From Phaeovulum veldkampii DSM 11550 (lineage in GTDB: Bacteria; Pseudomonadota; Alphaproteobacteria; Rhodobacterales; Rhodobacteraceae): DNA of 34,898 bases. Location of the stretch: assembly GCF_003034995.1 (NCBI RefSeq), contig NZ_PZKF01000029.1, positions 1 through 34,898 of the forward strand. Direction: 5' to 3'. The translations under genes and the position numbers were made by a program. The notes below the pieces were generated by a model that ran no database searches, had not been told where the DNA came from, and was given only the letters and a program-made list of their open reading frames with translations. This document shows positions 13,719 through 21,492 of this stretch, in pieces (position 1 is the first letter of the stretch; the number at the start of each line of letters is the position of its first letter).

Positions 13719-15782
13719 CTATCCATTCAGCCTGCTGCCATGGCGGGCAAACCGCCCGCGCAGTGCGCCGCTGCCGCCGTGCCCTGGGGAGGAGCGCGAT
13801 GCCGGCGGCGGCGCCTTTGATCGATCAGGCTCCGGCGCGGTCACCTGGGTTGGGTCATGCCCGTCGGGCACTGCGGCCTCGAGGGCTGTTTTGCGTTCCA
13901 CCCCCTCCGGGATCCGCTGGACGTTCAGCGTGTAGCCGATGGCCGCGCAGAGCGCCTCGCAATCGAGAAAGTGGTTGTTTCGCGAGCGTTTCACCCAGAT
14001 GGGCTTACCCTCAACCACGACCCGCGCCTCCGAGGTCAGCTGCTTGCAGTAATCCTCCGACACCGCCTCATGCACATGAAACGCCCCCGGTTGATCAGCC
14101 GGCGTGCGAATGCGCGACATCACCAGCGATTTGAAGAAGTCGGTCGAGAGCGTCACCAAATCGATGGAATAGAGCGCCTTCTTACCATCGGGCTTCACCT
14201 CGATTTTTGACACGCGGTATGGCGGGCTCTGGATGTCTTTCCCCTTCGTCGGGGCGCAAAGCCAGCTGTAGCGACGGCAAAACTCGTAGACCTTGTGCTC
14301 ATTTCCAAGCTCAGGCTTGTCCGGCCGGAACCCGGAGTCCACAAACACCTTCTCGATTTGCATCCCGCCCACCGGCGTCAGCATCAGATCCGCCAGCGCC
14401 GACCAGACATCGTCATCTTCCGTGGGCCCGTAAAGCTGGCCATTGTCGATCAGCCAGGACGTGCCCCGCGCGCCAAACGCCCGGATCACATAGACCAGGC
14501 TGAACTTCTGTACGTCCACACCCATGACGAGGCGCAACCCGCCCGCGGGGACATCCCCCGGCCGGTAGGGCTGGCGGCGTTCCATGATTTCTTGCCAGTC
14601 CGGCACATCGCCCGAGGCCGTCATGGCGTAGCATTCGCCAAAACCCGCATTCATCGCCGTCTGGATGCGGTCGTGATCGCCCGACTGCAGCGCCGTCAGA
14701 TAGGTTTCCGCGCGCTGACCCCAAGTGACGAAGGGCGAGCAGAGCCCCGATGTCCACATCGACAGCGTCGAGTTGTCGGCGGGGGCGCCGGTGACATATG
14801 GGGCGTCATCCTTGAATTCGACCCGCTGACCAGGGGCCACCATCGTGCCGCGGGCGTTCATCCAAGCCTTATCGGCCTCAGAATGCTGGCCGCCACAGCG
14901 CGGGCATTCGAGCGTGGCAGCCTGTTTGGCCTGCGCAGGTGTCGCGCGGTCGGGCCAGCGCAGCTGCTTGAACCGCGGAATGAAGAATTCCGCACAATGC
15001 CGGCACGGCCAAGTCCAATGGTGCCGCGTCCCCTCCTGCCAAAGTTTCCAGATCGGGCTTTCGAGATCCTCCGGCGCTGAGCGCGCCCAGAACTCGAGGC
15101 CACTCGTGTCATCCGGTTCGATTTCCACGAGGCCCCGCGCCGGTGTGCTGGTGATAGCCGTCACAAAATCAGCATAGGTTTCGCCACGGGCCTCGACGAG
15201 GCCCAACACATCACCTTGGCCTTTCACATTGGCCATCATCTCATCGTATTCATCGATCAGCGCGAGGGCTGCGGGATCGGATTTCAGGGCCGTGGAGGAG
15301 CCCGCATGGGCAAGGCGCAGCCGCACACCTGCCACGTGCTTCAGCGTTTTCTTCATCCGGCGGCCGCGCACCACCTTGTTTGCCAGCGTGTCGGCCTCGT
15401 CCAATAGCGCCATCAGCCGCGGCTCGAACTGGTCGGTCAGAAACTCCTTTGTCGGGCCCACGTACAATATTGGTGCCGGTCGCTGATCCAGCCGGGCCCC
15501 GATAATGTCCAGCATGCTGTCGGTCTTGCCCGACTGTGCCGAAGTCACCGCCACCACCCGGCGATAGCCACCGCGATGCACGGCCGCAGACCATGGGATC
15601 ATGTAAGGCGTCAGCCCCGGATCACGGGGGCCGGGAATGCCAGCGGTTTCCGGGTATATTCTGTGTGCGGCCGCCCAAGGCGCCGGGTCACGTTTCTCGC
15701 TCGGCCTCCAGATCGCCGCTGCCAGCGACCAGAGCTGCGCCTGCCTTGTCGGCCGCCCCTGCAATACGTTCAAGCGCGCCAT
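13719..15782 (-). CDS. Terminase large subunit (lambda gpA-like)
   Basis: A 687-aa protein with the GpA-type layout. The packaging ATPase has a Walker A SAQSGKT at 81-87 and Walker B ALIDEYDE at 174-181. A zinc-ribbon-like pair follows (CRHC and CPRC between about 260 and 300). The C-terminal nuclease begins at GLRLVMGVDVQ, with a later FVDSGFRPDKPE stretch. Length is near lambda gpA (641 aa). It cuts concatemers and drives DNA into the prohead. The ATG at 15782 overlaps TerS by 95 nt; no better internal start was found. It appears intact. Confidence 0.9.
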   Translation of the reverse strand: MARLNVLQGRPTRQAQLWSLAAAIWRPSEKRDPAPWAAAHRIYPETAGIPGPRDPGLTPYMIPWSAAVHRGGYRRVVAVTSAQSGKTDSMLDIIGARLDQRPAPILYVGPTKEFLTDQFEPRLMALLDEADTLANKVVRGRRMKKTLKHVAGVRLRLAHAGSSTALKSDPAALALIDEYDEMMANVKGQGDVLGLVEARGETYADFVTAITSTPARGLVEIEPDDTSGLEFWARSAPEDLESPIWKLWQEGTRHHWTWPCRHCAEFFIPRFKQLRWPDRATPAQAKQAATLECPRCGGQHSEADKAWMNARGTMVAPGQRVEFKDDAPYVTGAPADNSTLSMWTSGLCSPFVTWGQRAETYLTALQSGDHDRIQTAMNAGFGECYAMTASGDVPDWQEIMERRQPYRPGDVPAGGLRLVMGVDVQKFSLVYVIRAFGARGTSWLIDNGQLYGPTEDDDVWSALADLMLTPVGGMQIEKVFVDSGFRPDKPELGNEHKVYEFCRRYSWLCAPTKGKDIQSPPYRVSKIEVKPDGKKALYSIDLVTLSTDFFKSLVMSRIRTPADQPGAFHVHEAVSEDYCKQLTSEARVVVEGKPIWVKRSRNNHFLDCEALCAAIGYTLNVQRIPEGVERKTALEAAVPDGHDPTQVTAPEPDRSKAPPPASRSSPGHGGSGALRGRFARHGSRLNG

Positions 15783-16185
15783 CGATCACCTCTTCGAGCG
15801 CGCGCCGCGCCTCCATATCGCGCGTGTACCGCGCGGCAAGCCCGGCAAGCTCCGCGCGCACCAGCGCCGCCATCTCACCCACGACGGCCTTTGCATCCTC
15901 CATCGGGATCAGTTCCCGGCTGCGTTCCTGGATCCTGAGTTCAATCTCGCGCGTGCGCGCTTCCGTGGCCCGGCTGGCCACTGCGGCCTTGTTGTTCTTG
16001 GAGAGTTGGTCTTCGTAATAGGCCAGCGCCCCACGGATCACACCGACCAGCGTGTATTCCCCGCGCGTCGGGCGATCCATGTAGCCGGATTTGACAAGGC
16101 CCTGGACCCAGCGATCCGAGCGACCCAGCAAAGCTGCTGCTTGGGATACCGTAATAGTTTGGCCGCGCGTACGAGGTTCAGACAT
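15688..16185 (-). CDS. Terminase small subunit (Nu1-like)
   Basis: A 165-aa protein starting MSEPRTRGQTITVSQAAALL. The N-terminal winged HTH (VSQAAALLGRSDRWVQGLVK) is followed by a charged helical domain and an Ala-rich C-terminus (EEVIDGALERIAGAADKAGA), the layout of Nu1. It binds cos/pac sites and recruits the large subunit. ATG 16185 has AGGAGG 7 nt upstream; a TTG one codon earlier is less well spaced. It opens the packaging operon, 47 nt after the glycosyltransferase-like gene. Confidence 0.8.
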   Translation of the reverse strand: MSEPRTRGQTITVSQAAALLGRSDRWVQGLVKSGYMDRPTRGEYTLVGVIRGALAYYEDQLSKNNKAAVASRATEARTREIELRIQERSRELIPMEDAKAVVGEMAALVRAELAGLAARYTRDMEARRALEEVIDGALERIAGAADKAGAALVAGSGDLEAERET

Positions 16186-16232
16186 CAAGCTGCCTCCTGT
16201 TCAATACGGGAGGACAGTCGGTCTTCCCGTTA

Positions 16233-17306
16233 TTATCGGCGGAACCGGCGGATCAGACCGGGCGCTGCCGCATAACTTGCAAAGAACAGCACCCCAAAGA
16301 CCACGACGGCCAGAAACGCATTCTGATTTTGGTTCCACAGCAGCACACCCGCAATCGGCGGTGCGATGACAAAGGGCAACAACACCAGCGTGGTGAGTGG
16401 GTTAGCAATTTGGCGGCGGTTTCGGCCGAGGATACAGATTTCCAGAGCGCGCATCACCATTTGGTGGACATGCAACCGATCTGGTGCGGAGACGTCAGCA
16501 TTCCTGCGGGAACGCCGATAGATCGCCAGCAATGTATCGGCCACGGGCCAATACATCGTTAGCAAAATGGCCCAAGGCGAGACATCGGGCGAATTGAGCA
16601 GAACAGAAATCCCAAACCAACTCAGCACAAATCCGATCGTGTAGGCGCCAGCATCGCCGAGGAAGATCAGGCCGAAGGGATAATTGACGAGGAAAAATCC
16701 GAATATCCCTGCGGCAATCATCATCGCGAGGTGGACCATCGTGGTGTAACCTGCCAGCTCCGCGATATGGCTCAGGGCAATAGCTGCAGCGATAGCCGTC
16801 ATTGATGCGAGGCCGTTCACCCCATCTATCAGGTTGAAGCCGTTTGCGATACCTGCCGTCACCAGAAGGGTAAGCGGAACGCCGATCGCCCAGTGCGCTA
16901 CCAGCAGGTCCAGTCCCGGGATGCCGGCGCGTGGAAGCCAAACACCCAAGAGCCAGATCGCCAGCAAACTCGCGCCCATCGCAGCCAACATCCGCCTGCG
17001 TGGTGACATGGGGAAACCAAGGTCCTCTGCCAGCCCCACAACAAAAAGGAGCGACGTGGCAAGAACGAAATTGGCATAGGGTCCAGAGATTGAAACTGGC
17101 GCAAAGATCACGCTCAGGCCAAGTGCACCAAAGATCCCAATACCTCCAACACGTGGGGTGAGCCGCGTGTGCATGGATTGCACCGCACGCAAGTCATAGG
17201 TGCGCCCGCTGAGCCGCGGGAACCGAGAGCGCAAAAGGACAATCAATACGCAAAGGCCAAACGCAAGCGCAGCCAAAACGAACTCGTGCCACTCGAAATA
17301 CAACAT
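16233..17306 (-). CDS. MraY/WecA-family sugar-phosphate transferase
   Basis: A 357-aa polytopic membrane protein, about ten hydrophobic segments. It has the polyprenyl-phosphate hexose-1-phosphate transferase motifs: HTRLTPRVGG at 46-55, AEDLG at 93-97 (Glu in place of the first Asp of the usual DD pair), NGFNLIDGVNG at 155-165, FLGDAGAYTIG at 215-225 and LHVHQ near 280. The family moves a sugar phosphate from a UDP-sugar to undecaprenyl phosphate at the inner membrane, the first step of O-antigen or exopolysaccharide synthesis. It lies immediately upstream of the terminase genes on the same strand. Surface conversion or superinfection exclusion is the likely role (inference). The ATG at 17306 was preferred to a TTG at 17321. 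Confidence 0.8.
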   Translation of the reverse strand: MLYFEWHEFVLAALAFGLCVLIVLLRSRFPRLSGRTYDLRAVQSMHTRLTPRVGGIGIFGALGLSVIFAPVSISGPYANFVLATSLLFVVGLAEDLGFPMSPRRRMLAAMGASLLAIWLLGVWLPRAGIPGLDLLVAHWAIGVPLTLLVTAGIANGFNLIDGVNGLASMTAIAAAIALSHIAELAGYTTMVHLAMMIAAGIFGFFLVNYPFGLIFLGDAGAYTIGFVLSWFGISVLLNSPDVSPWAILLTMYWPVADTLLAIYRRSRRNADVSAPDRLHVHQMVMRALEICILGRNRRQIANPLTTLVLLPFVIAPPIAGVLLWNQNQNAFLAVVVFGVLFFASYAAAPGLIRRFRR

Positions 17307-17365
17307 GGCTTGGTGAACCAAGGGCGGCCCCGATCAATGACAGCAGAAGGGTTTCAGATTGATTG

Positions 17366-17392
17366 TAGGCCCATTAGCCCAATCAGCCCAAT
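17366..17392. repeat. Three imperfect 9-bp tandem units
   Basis: On the minus strand the leader of the sugar-phosphate transferase gene reads ATTGGGCTG, ATTGGGCTA, ATGGGCCTA in tandem. It lies between the C10 tract and the start codon. No function is known. Confidence 0.5.
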
Positions 17393-17426
17393 ATTTCCAA
17401 CGCGCCAGATCGAAGAAGTTCCTCTA

Positions 17427-17436
17427 CCCCCCCCCC
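17427..17436. repeat. C10 homopolymer upstream of the sugar-phosphate transferase gene
   Basis: Ten consecutive C on the plus strand (ten G on the minus strand), 121 bp before the start codon of the minus-strand transferase gene. Homopolymers of this length are prone to slippage in bacteria. No ORF runs through it. Confidence 0.6.
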
Positions 17437-17484
17437 GTTACATTTTTGCAACACTTCGATTATGTATCTGCCCATGGTACCTTA

Positions 17485-17697
17485 TCAGAACTGCCAACGA
17501 TTGAAGAGCCGACGCAGAGCATAGCCACGGATCAGCGACACGGCAGTAAAAATCAGCCCAAGACCGAGGTTCTCGACCACACCGACGCGCAATCCAAAGA
17601 CCGGAAACACGGCGAACTGCGTGGCCACCGCCAACGCGTAGCCCACCACCGTGTTGGTCACGGCCTCGATCAGCGACCCGCGTTTTGATTGCGCCAT
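17485..17697 (-). CDS. DUF7220-like small membrane protein
   Basis: A 70-aa protein starting MAQSKRGSLIEAVTNTVVGY. Two hydrophobic segments (GYALAVATQFAVFPVFG and NLGLGLIFTAVSLI) are followed by the basic tail RGYALRRLFNRW. This layout, with the AQSKRGSLIEA start, is that of small inner-membrane proteins in phages that I know as DUF7220. The function is unknown; holin-like or host-membrane roles are guesses. ATG 17697 has GAGGGG upstream and was preferred to an ATG 18 nt earlier. Confidence 0.65.
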   Translation of the reverse strand: MAQSKRGSLIEAVTNTVVGYALAVATQFAVFPVFGLRVGVVENLGLGLIFTAVSLIRGYALRRLFNRWQF

Positions 17698-17799
17698 GCG
17701 CCCCTCTAAAGCCATGTAATTGCTACGATTATAGTGGATATACTCAGGCGTAAGAGCGAAGATTCCTTAACGCAAACGACGCATCCAAGGACCTCGCCC

Positions 17800-17982
17800 A
17801 TGACCATCGCCGAACGCTACAACGCCGCCGCCAGAAAACTCCTGCCGCATATGGCAGCCGACCTGGCGGTCGATCCGGCCATCACCGACGCCAACCACAT
17901 CGACGAGATTGTCTTTCGTCGCAGCGAGTACCTCGGCGGCATGGCCGTCGCCATCCTCGCTATGATCGACCAGCAGAACTGA
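17800..17982 (+). CDS. Small hypothetical phage protein
   Basis: A 60-aa protein (MTIAERYNAAARKLLPHMAA), mostly helical and acidic towards the middle (ITDANHIDEIVFRRSEY). An AAGGA lies upstream of ATG 17800, which was chosen over an upstream in-frame start at 17734. It is the first of four small plus-strand genes divergent from the DUF7220-like gene. I do not recognise the family. Confidence 0.55.
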   Translation: MTIAERYNAAARKLLPHMAADLAVDPAITDANHIDEIVFRRSEYLGGMAVAILAMIDQQN

Positions 17983-17993
17983 GGGGTCCACCG

Positions 17994-18278
17994 ATGAGCA
18001 CGCGCGCACAGATCGCCATTGAGATCGGACCCGAGAAATGGGCACACACATACGTGCATTTTGACGGCTACCCCGCCCACATGCTGCCCGCGCTGGCGCC
18101 TTGGACGCCCGAGGACATCCTTGCCGGCCGGGAAATCCGACAGGTTCGGGCAAACGAATTGGACTGTTTTGATCCGCCCCGCGCGCCCCGCATCCTGCCG
18201 CGCCCGACATGCGAGCTCTCGCATCTCTACATCTGGCAAGATAGCGGCTGGGTCGATTTTACGGACCGCGCCGAATGA
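17994..18278 (+). CDS. Hypothetical phage protein, STRAQI-type
   Basis: A 94-aa protein beginning MSTRAQIAIEIGPEKWAHTY and continuing VHFDGYPAHML. The combination of an N-terminal STRAxIxI strand and a following HxDGYP motif recurs in small proteins of many phages, without known function. It starts 11 nt after the previous gene, so the two are probably co-transcribed. The C-terminus ends LYIWQDSGWVDFTDRAE. Confidence 0.6.
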   Translation: MSTRAQIAIEIGPEKWAHTYVHFDGYPAHMLPALAPWTPEDILAGREIRQVRANELDCFDPPRAPRILPRPTCELSHLYIWQDSGWVDFTDRAE

Positions 18279-18380
18279 TCCAATAGCAATAATAGAACAC
18301 TGATTTTGCTACACTTTCCGGCGCAGCGGAGCGACTCTGACCTCACAGAACGACACGCAACTCAGCCCACGGAGCCCGCA

Positions 18381-18794
18381 ATGACCAACCCCGCCGTCCT
18401 TCCCAGCCGCAACACAGATTACGGGTTCTTCGGAACCCTGACCACCTGCCCGGAGCGCGACAGGCGGACGAGCGAGGTCTGGATCCTCGCAAGCCGCCTA
18501 ATCGCCCAAGCCGTCAACGCCACCTCCGAGGAGGAGATGATCGGTATCCGCGATTTCCTTGATAGCCGTTCGGGGCGGCATTTTGCGGACGAGGTGGTTG
18601 GCGCGCTGCAGTGCGGTGCGCCAGATTGCGAAGCCGCCATCGCTGCCGCCATCGCCGCCGCCATCACCAAATGGCAGGACTGGCGCATCACCCGCGCGAC
18701 AGAGCGCAACGAGGGGATCCCCGCAGGGCTGCCTTACCTCACGGGCTGGGTTCAGCATTTTGCGGTCACCGCCACCATGGACGAGCAGCACTGA
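18381..18794 (+). CDS. Hypothetical phage protein with Ala-rich repeat helix
   Basis: A 137-aa protein (MTNPAVLPSRNTDYGFFGTL). ATG 18381 has GGAG 7 nt upstream. The middle contains a helix with EAAIAAAIAAAITKWQDW, encoded by three tandem 12-bp units. The N-terminal YGFFGT and the helical SEVWILASRLIAQAV suggest a compact alpha protein. No family is recognised. A terminator-like hairpin follows its stop codon. Confidence 0.55.
   Translation: MTNPAVLPSRNTDYGFFGTLTTCPERDRRTSEVWILASRLIAQAVNATSEEEMIGIRDFLDSRSGRHFADEVVGALQCGAPDCEAAIAAAIAAAITKWQDWRITRATERNEGIPAGLPYLTGWVQHFAVTATMDEQH
18633..18668 (+). repeat. Three 12-bp tandem repeats inside the Ala-rich gene
   Basis: GCCGCCATCGCT, GCCGCCATCGCC and GCCGCCATCACC follow each other in frame and encode the repeated AAIA helix segment. 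The unit is a multiple of three, so copy-number changes would keep the frame. Confidence 0.7.
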
Positions 18795-18814
18795 ACCTGA
18801 GCCAGACCCGATCT

Positions 18815-18836
18815 GCCCGCCCGCGTGGCGGGCTTT
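18815..18836 (+). terminator. Terminator-like hairpin after the Ala-rich gene
   Basis: GCCCGCC at 18815-18821 pairs with GGCGGGC at 18827-18833 across a 5-nt loop and is followed by TTT. The T tract is short, so efficiency may be low. Confidence 0.45.
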
Positions 18837-18886
18837 CGGCAGTAGAAGGCGTCGCATGCTGCCGCGCCCAACTGCCGGAGAAGACC

Positions 18887-19156
18887 ATGGCCAAGGCCGC
18901 AAAGACCACGCACCCCAAAACACCCGAAGATCAAGACGCCCCGGCCCCCAAGGCCCCTCGTGTCACCAAGCAGCAGATCATGATCGACATGTTGTCGCGG
19001 CCCGAAGGCGCCACCATCGAGGAACTGGCCGAGGCCACACAATGGTTGGGTCACACCGTACGAGGCGCCATGTCTGGTGCGCTGAAGAAAAAGCTCGGTC
19101 TGACCATCACGTCAGAAAAAGAGGATCAGCGTGGGCGGGTCTATCGATTATCTTGA
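18887..19156 (+). CDS. DUF3489-like protein
   Basis: An 89-aa protein (MAKAAKTTHPKTPEDQDAPA). The first 35 residues are a basic, disordered Lys/Pro-rich tail. The rest (TKQQIMIDMLSRPEGATIEE, then ATQWLGHTVRGAMSGALKKK) is a winged-helix-like domain matching DUF3489, often found in alphaproteobacterial phages and plasmids. DNA binding is likely; the target is unknown. ATG 18887 follows GGAGAAG. Much longer frames that start within the upstream gene are shadows. Confidence 0.75.
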   Translation: MAKAAKTTHPKTPEDQDAPAPKAPRVTKQQIMIDMLSRPEGATIEELAEATQWLGHTVRGAMSGALKKKLGLTITSEKEDQRGRVYRLS

Positions 19157-19180
19157 TCGACGCCGCTTCGCTCACACAGG

Positions 19181-19642
19181 TTATTTCGACCTCGAACGCG
19201 ATAGCGTCAAACCGTCGCCCGTAAGTGCGGCATCCTCTGCGAGCCATGCCGCGGTCATTGGGTCATCCTTGTCGTTCAATCCACCGGACCTGCGAAGCCG
19301 AAGCCCCAGGTGGCGCGCAACAACGGCCCCCAAGATGGCGCCAATCCCGTCCGCCAAAAGGTCAGCCCACTCGGCCTGCCTGCCAAAGACGGGTTGGATC
19401 GCTTCAATTGCACCGCCGTAAGCTATGACGCCCAGCACAACCCAGAGTGCCAGCCGCGGCCGCACGAGCGGCAGCGGGAACGCGAGACAGGCAAATGCCA
19501 AAATATGGTACAGCTTGTCAGACCCTGCAGGACCGCCAGAAGGCATCGGCGCCAGGGTGAGCACAGCGATGATCACCGCCAGAACGATTGTCACCGCGCT
19601 GCCGATCGCCATCCGTCTCAGTTTCTTCTGCCTTTGCGCCAC
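19181..19642 (-). CDS. VanZ-like membrane protein
   Basis: About 153 aa. After a basic N-terminus come a hydrophobic segment (GSAVTIVLAVIIAVLTLAPM), the motif GSDKLYHILAFACLAFPL, and GGAIEAIQPVFGRQAEWADLLADGIGA. The DKxxHxxAF then QPxxGRxxExxDxxAN-like order is that of the VanZ family (four helices). The GTG at 19642 is preferred because GAGGAG sits 6 nt upstream; the frame extends to a TTG at 19732 overlapping the methylase. The family role is poorly defined outside teicoplanin resistance. It is unusual within a phage and may act on envelope lipids or polysaccharide, perhaps with the MraY-like enzyme (inference). Confidence 0.7.
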   Translation of the reverse strand: MAQRQKKLRRMAIGSAVTIVLAVIIAVLTLAPMPSGGPAGSDKLYHILAFACLAFPLPLVRPRLALWVVLGVIAYGGAIEAIQPVFGRQAEWADLLADGIGAILGAVVARHLGLRLRRSGGLNDKDDPMTAAWLAEDAALTGDGLTLSRSRSK

Positions 19643-19709
19643 AAATCGCTCCTCTGGGTGAACGCCCATCAGCGCGGTATTTGCATGGAGTGTCAATGGC
19701 GTAGCCTCT

Positions 19710-21023
19710 TCAGGCCCCAGTTTCGGCGTCAACCGGCACTGGCTCGCCGGAGTTCAGATCATCAAAACTCTGGCCGCTGCTTTCCAGCACCGCGGTTTCA
19801 CCGGTGAACTCCTGCCAGCGGCGGACGATCACATCGACGTATTTCGGGTCGAGCTCGATCAAGGACGCGTGGCGCCCGGCCTTTTCCGCCGCGATCAGTG
19901 TCGTGCCGCTGCCCCCGAAGGGATCGAACACCAGATCACCCTTGCGACTTGAATTCCGGATTGCCCTTTCGACCAAAGACACCGGCTTCATCGTGGGATG
20001 CAGGTCATTCTTGTGGGGCCGCTCGATGTTCCAGACATCGCCCTGATCACGATCGCCACACCAGTGGCGCTTCACGCCTTCAGGCCAGCCGTAGAGGATC
20101 GGCTCGTACTGCCGCTGGTAATCAGCGCGGCCCAGCGTGAACCTGTCCTTCGCCCAGATGATGAAGGTCGACCAATGGCCGCCGGCGGATTTGAACGCCG
20201 CCTGTAGCGTCTGCAACTCGCTGGACGACATGCAGATGTAGACCGCGCCGTCGGTATGCGCGTTGATCAGCACGCAGGCATCGTAGAGGAACTGCCCAAA
20301 ACCATCGCCCAAGGCGTCGTTCTTGATCCGCCGCCCCTTTCCGGCCTTTTCGGCGCCGACGCCGCCGGCGTAGTCCACATTGTAGGGCGGATCGCAAAAG
20401 CACAGATCGGCTTTCACATCACCCAGCACCTTCTGCACGTCGGTAGAAACCGTGCTGTCGCCACAAAGCAGCCGGTGCTTGCCCATGACCCAGACATCGC
20501 CGGGGCGTGTGACCGGGGCCTCGGGCACCTCCGGCACATCGTCGGGGTCCGTCAGGCCGCCCGTGGTGTCGATCAGCGCGTCGGGCAGGATTTCCGCAAG
20601 GTCCTCTGCGCTAAAGCCAATCAGCGACATGTCCTCGATGCCGAAATCTTCCCGCAGCTCCCCGATCTCGATGCGCAGCATCTCGGGGTCCCACTCGGCA
20701 ATTTCCGCCAGGCGGTTGTCGGCGAGTGTGTAAAGCCGCCGGTCCTCCTCGGACCAGCCACGGGCAACCATCACCGGCACCTCGGCCAGCCCCAGCTGCG
20801 CGGCGGCCATCAACCGGCCGTGGCCTGCGATGATCGTCCCGTCCTCGGCCACCAGCATCGGGATCGTGAAGCCAAACCGCTCCATCGACGCCGCGATCTG
20901 CTCGATCTGCTCTGGCGGGTGTTGCCGCGCGTTTTTGGCGTAGGGGACCAAGTCGGCCACCTGCCACATCTCGACCTGCGCCGCAGGCCAGGCCTGCGGG
21001 GTGATTTTGGATTGGGCTGTCAT
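19710..21023 (-). CDS. ParB-N domain / DNA methyltransferase fusion
   Basis: A 437-aa protein. Residues 20-130 are a ParB/Spo0J N-terminal-like domain with NARQHPPEQIEQIAASM and the signature AGHGRLMAA (GHGR at 67-70). The C-terminal half is an N4-cytosine/N6-adenine methyltransferase with DPPY at 211-214 before the SAM-binding FDPFGGSGTT at 366-375, the beta-class motif order. No restriction enzyme gene is adjacent, so this is an orphan phage methylase, likely protecting phage DNA or regulating. ATG 21023 was chosen over a GTG 18 nt upstream. The 470-bp region before it is rich in CGAAAC repeats. Confidence 0.85.
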   Translation of the reverse strand: MTAQSKITPQAWPAAQVEMWQVADLVPYAKNARQHPPEQIEQIAASMERFGFTIPMLVAEDGTIIAGHGRLMAAAQLGLAEVPVMVARGWSEEDRRLYTLADNRLAEIAEWDPEMLRIEIGELREDFGIEDMSLIGFSAEDLAEILPDALIDTTGGLTDPDDVPEVPEAPVTRPGDVWVMGKHRLLCGDSTVSTDVQKVLGDVKADLCFCDPPYNVDYAGGVGAEKAGKGRRIKNDALGDGFGQFLYDACVLINAHTDGAVYICMSSSELQTLQAAFKSAGGHWSTFIIWAKDRFTLGRADYQRQYEPILYGWPEGVKRHWCGDRDQGDVWNIERPHKNDLHPTMKPVSLVERAIRNSSRKGDLVFDPFGGSGTTLIAAEKAGRHASLIELDPKYVDVIVRRWQEFTGETAVLESSGQSFDDLNSGEPVPVDAETGA

Positions 21024-21060
21024 CAGATACCTGTCGGGCACGGGTCCAAGCCTCGCTGAA

Positions 21061-21267
21061 CCGAAACGAACCGCAGGGGGTCATTTCGTTTCGCAGGAAG
21101 CGAAACACCCTTGTTTTATTGGGGTTTGGCGCGGTTTCAGTTGGCGAAACATGCGCGAAACGAAGTGGATTTCAGGAGGGTGCATTTCGCCAATTCGGGA
21201 CCTAAGCCCCTGATTTCATTGAGGTGGGCCCTCTTTGAAACGAAGCGAAATGGGTTTTTGAAACGAG
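21061..21267. repeat. Cluster of CGAAAC / GCGAAACGAA repeats upstream of the methylase
   Basis: Copies are GAAACGAA at 21063, its complement TTTCGTTTCGC at 21084-21094, GCGAAAC at 21100 and 21144, GCGAAACGAA at 21155-21164, TTTCGC at 21185, GAAACGAAGCGAAA at 21237-21250 and GAAACGAG at 21260. The set occurs in both orientations within 207 bp. It occupies most of the gene-free stretch 21024-21492 before the methylase start. Operators, iterons and recognition sites are all possible. Confidence 0.65.
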
Positions 21268-21322
21268 AAAAAACGCTCAAATATCGGGAGGCGGCGGCCC
21301 CGCATCGGACTTTCTCTAGGAA

Positions 21323-21339
21323 GGGACCCAAGGGGTCCC
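21323..21339. terminator. Hairpin in the gap between the minor-tail-like gene and the methylase
   Basis: GGGACCC at 21323-21329 and GGGTCCC at 21333-21339 form a perfect 7-bp stem with a 3-nt loop. There is no T run on either side, so a rho-independent terminator is uncertain. It could also be a protein-binding site. Confidence 0.3.
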
Positions 21340-21492
21340 CTGCCTGTCTCTCCCGTGGCCCGTCAGCACGCTGATTTGGCCCTTGCAAGTGTTTTATCGC
21401 GGCCAAGACTCGCAGTCCAACAAATAAATGTCCCGCTGTTTTCTTTTCTTGTTGCCATTGGAAAGACTCACCTTTTTTGTCCCGCTTGGCCG

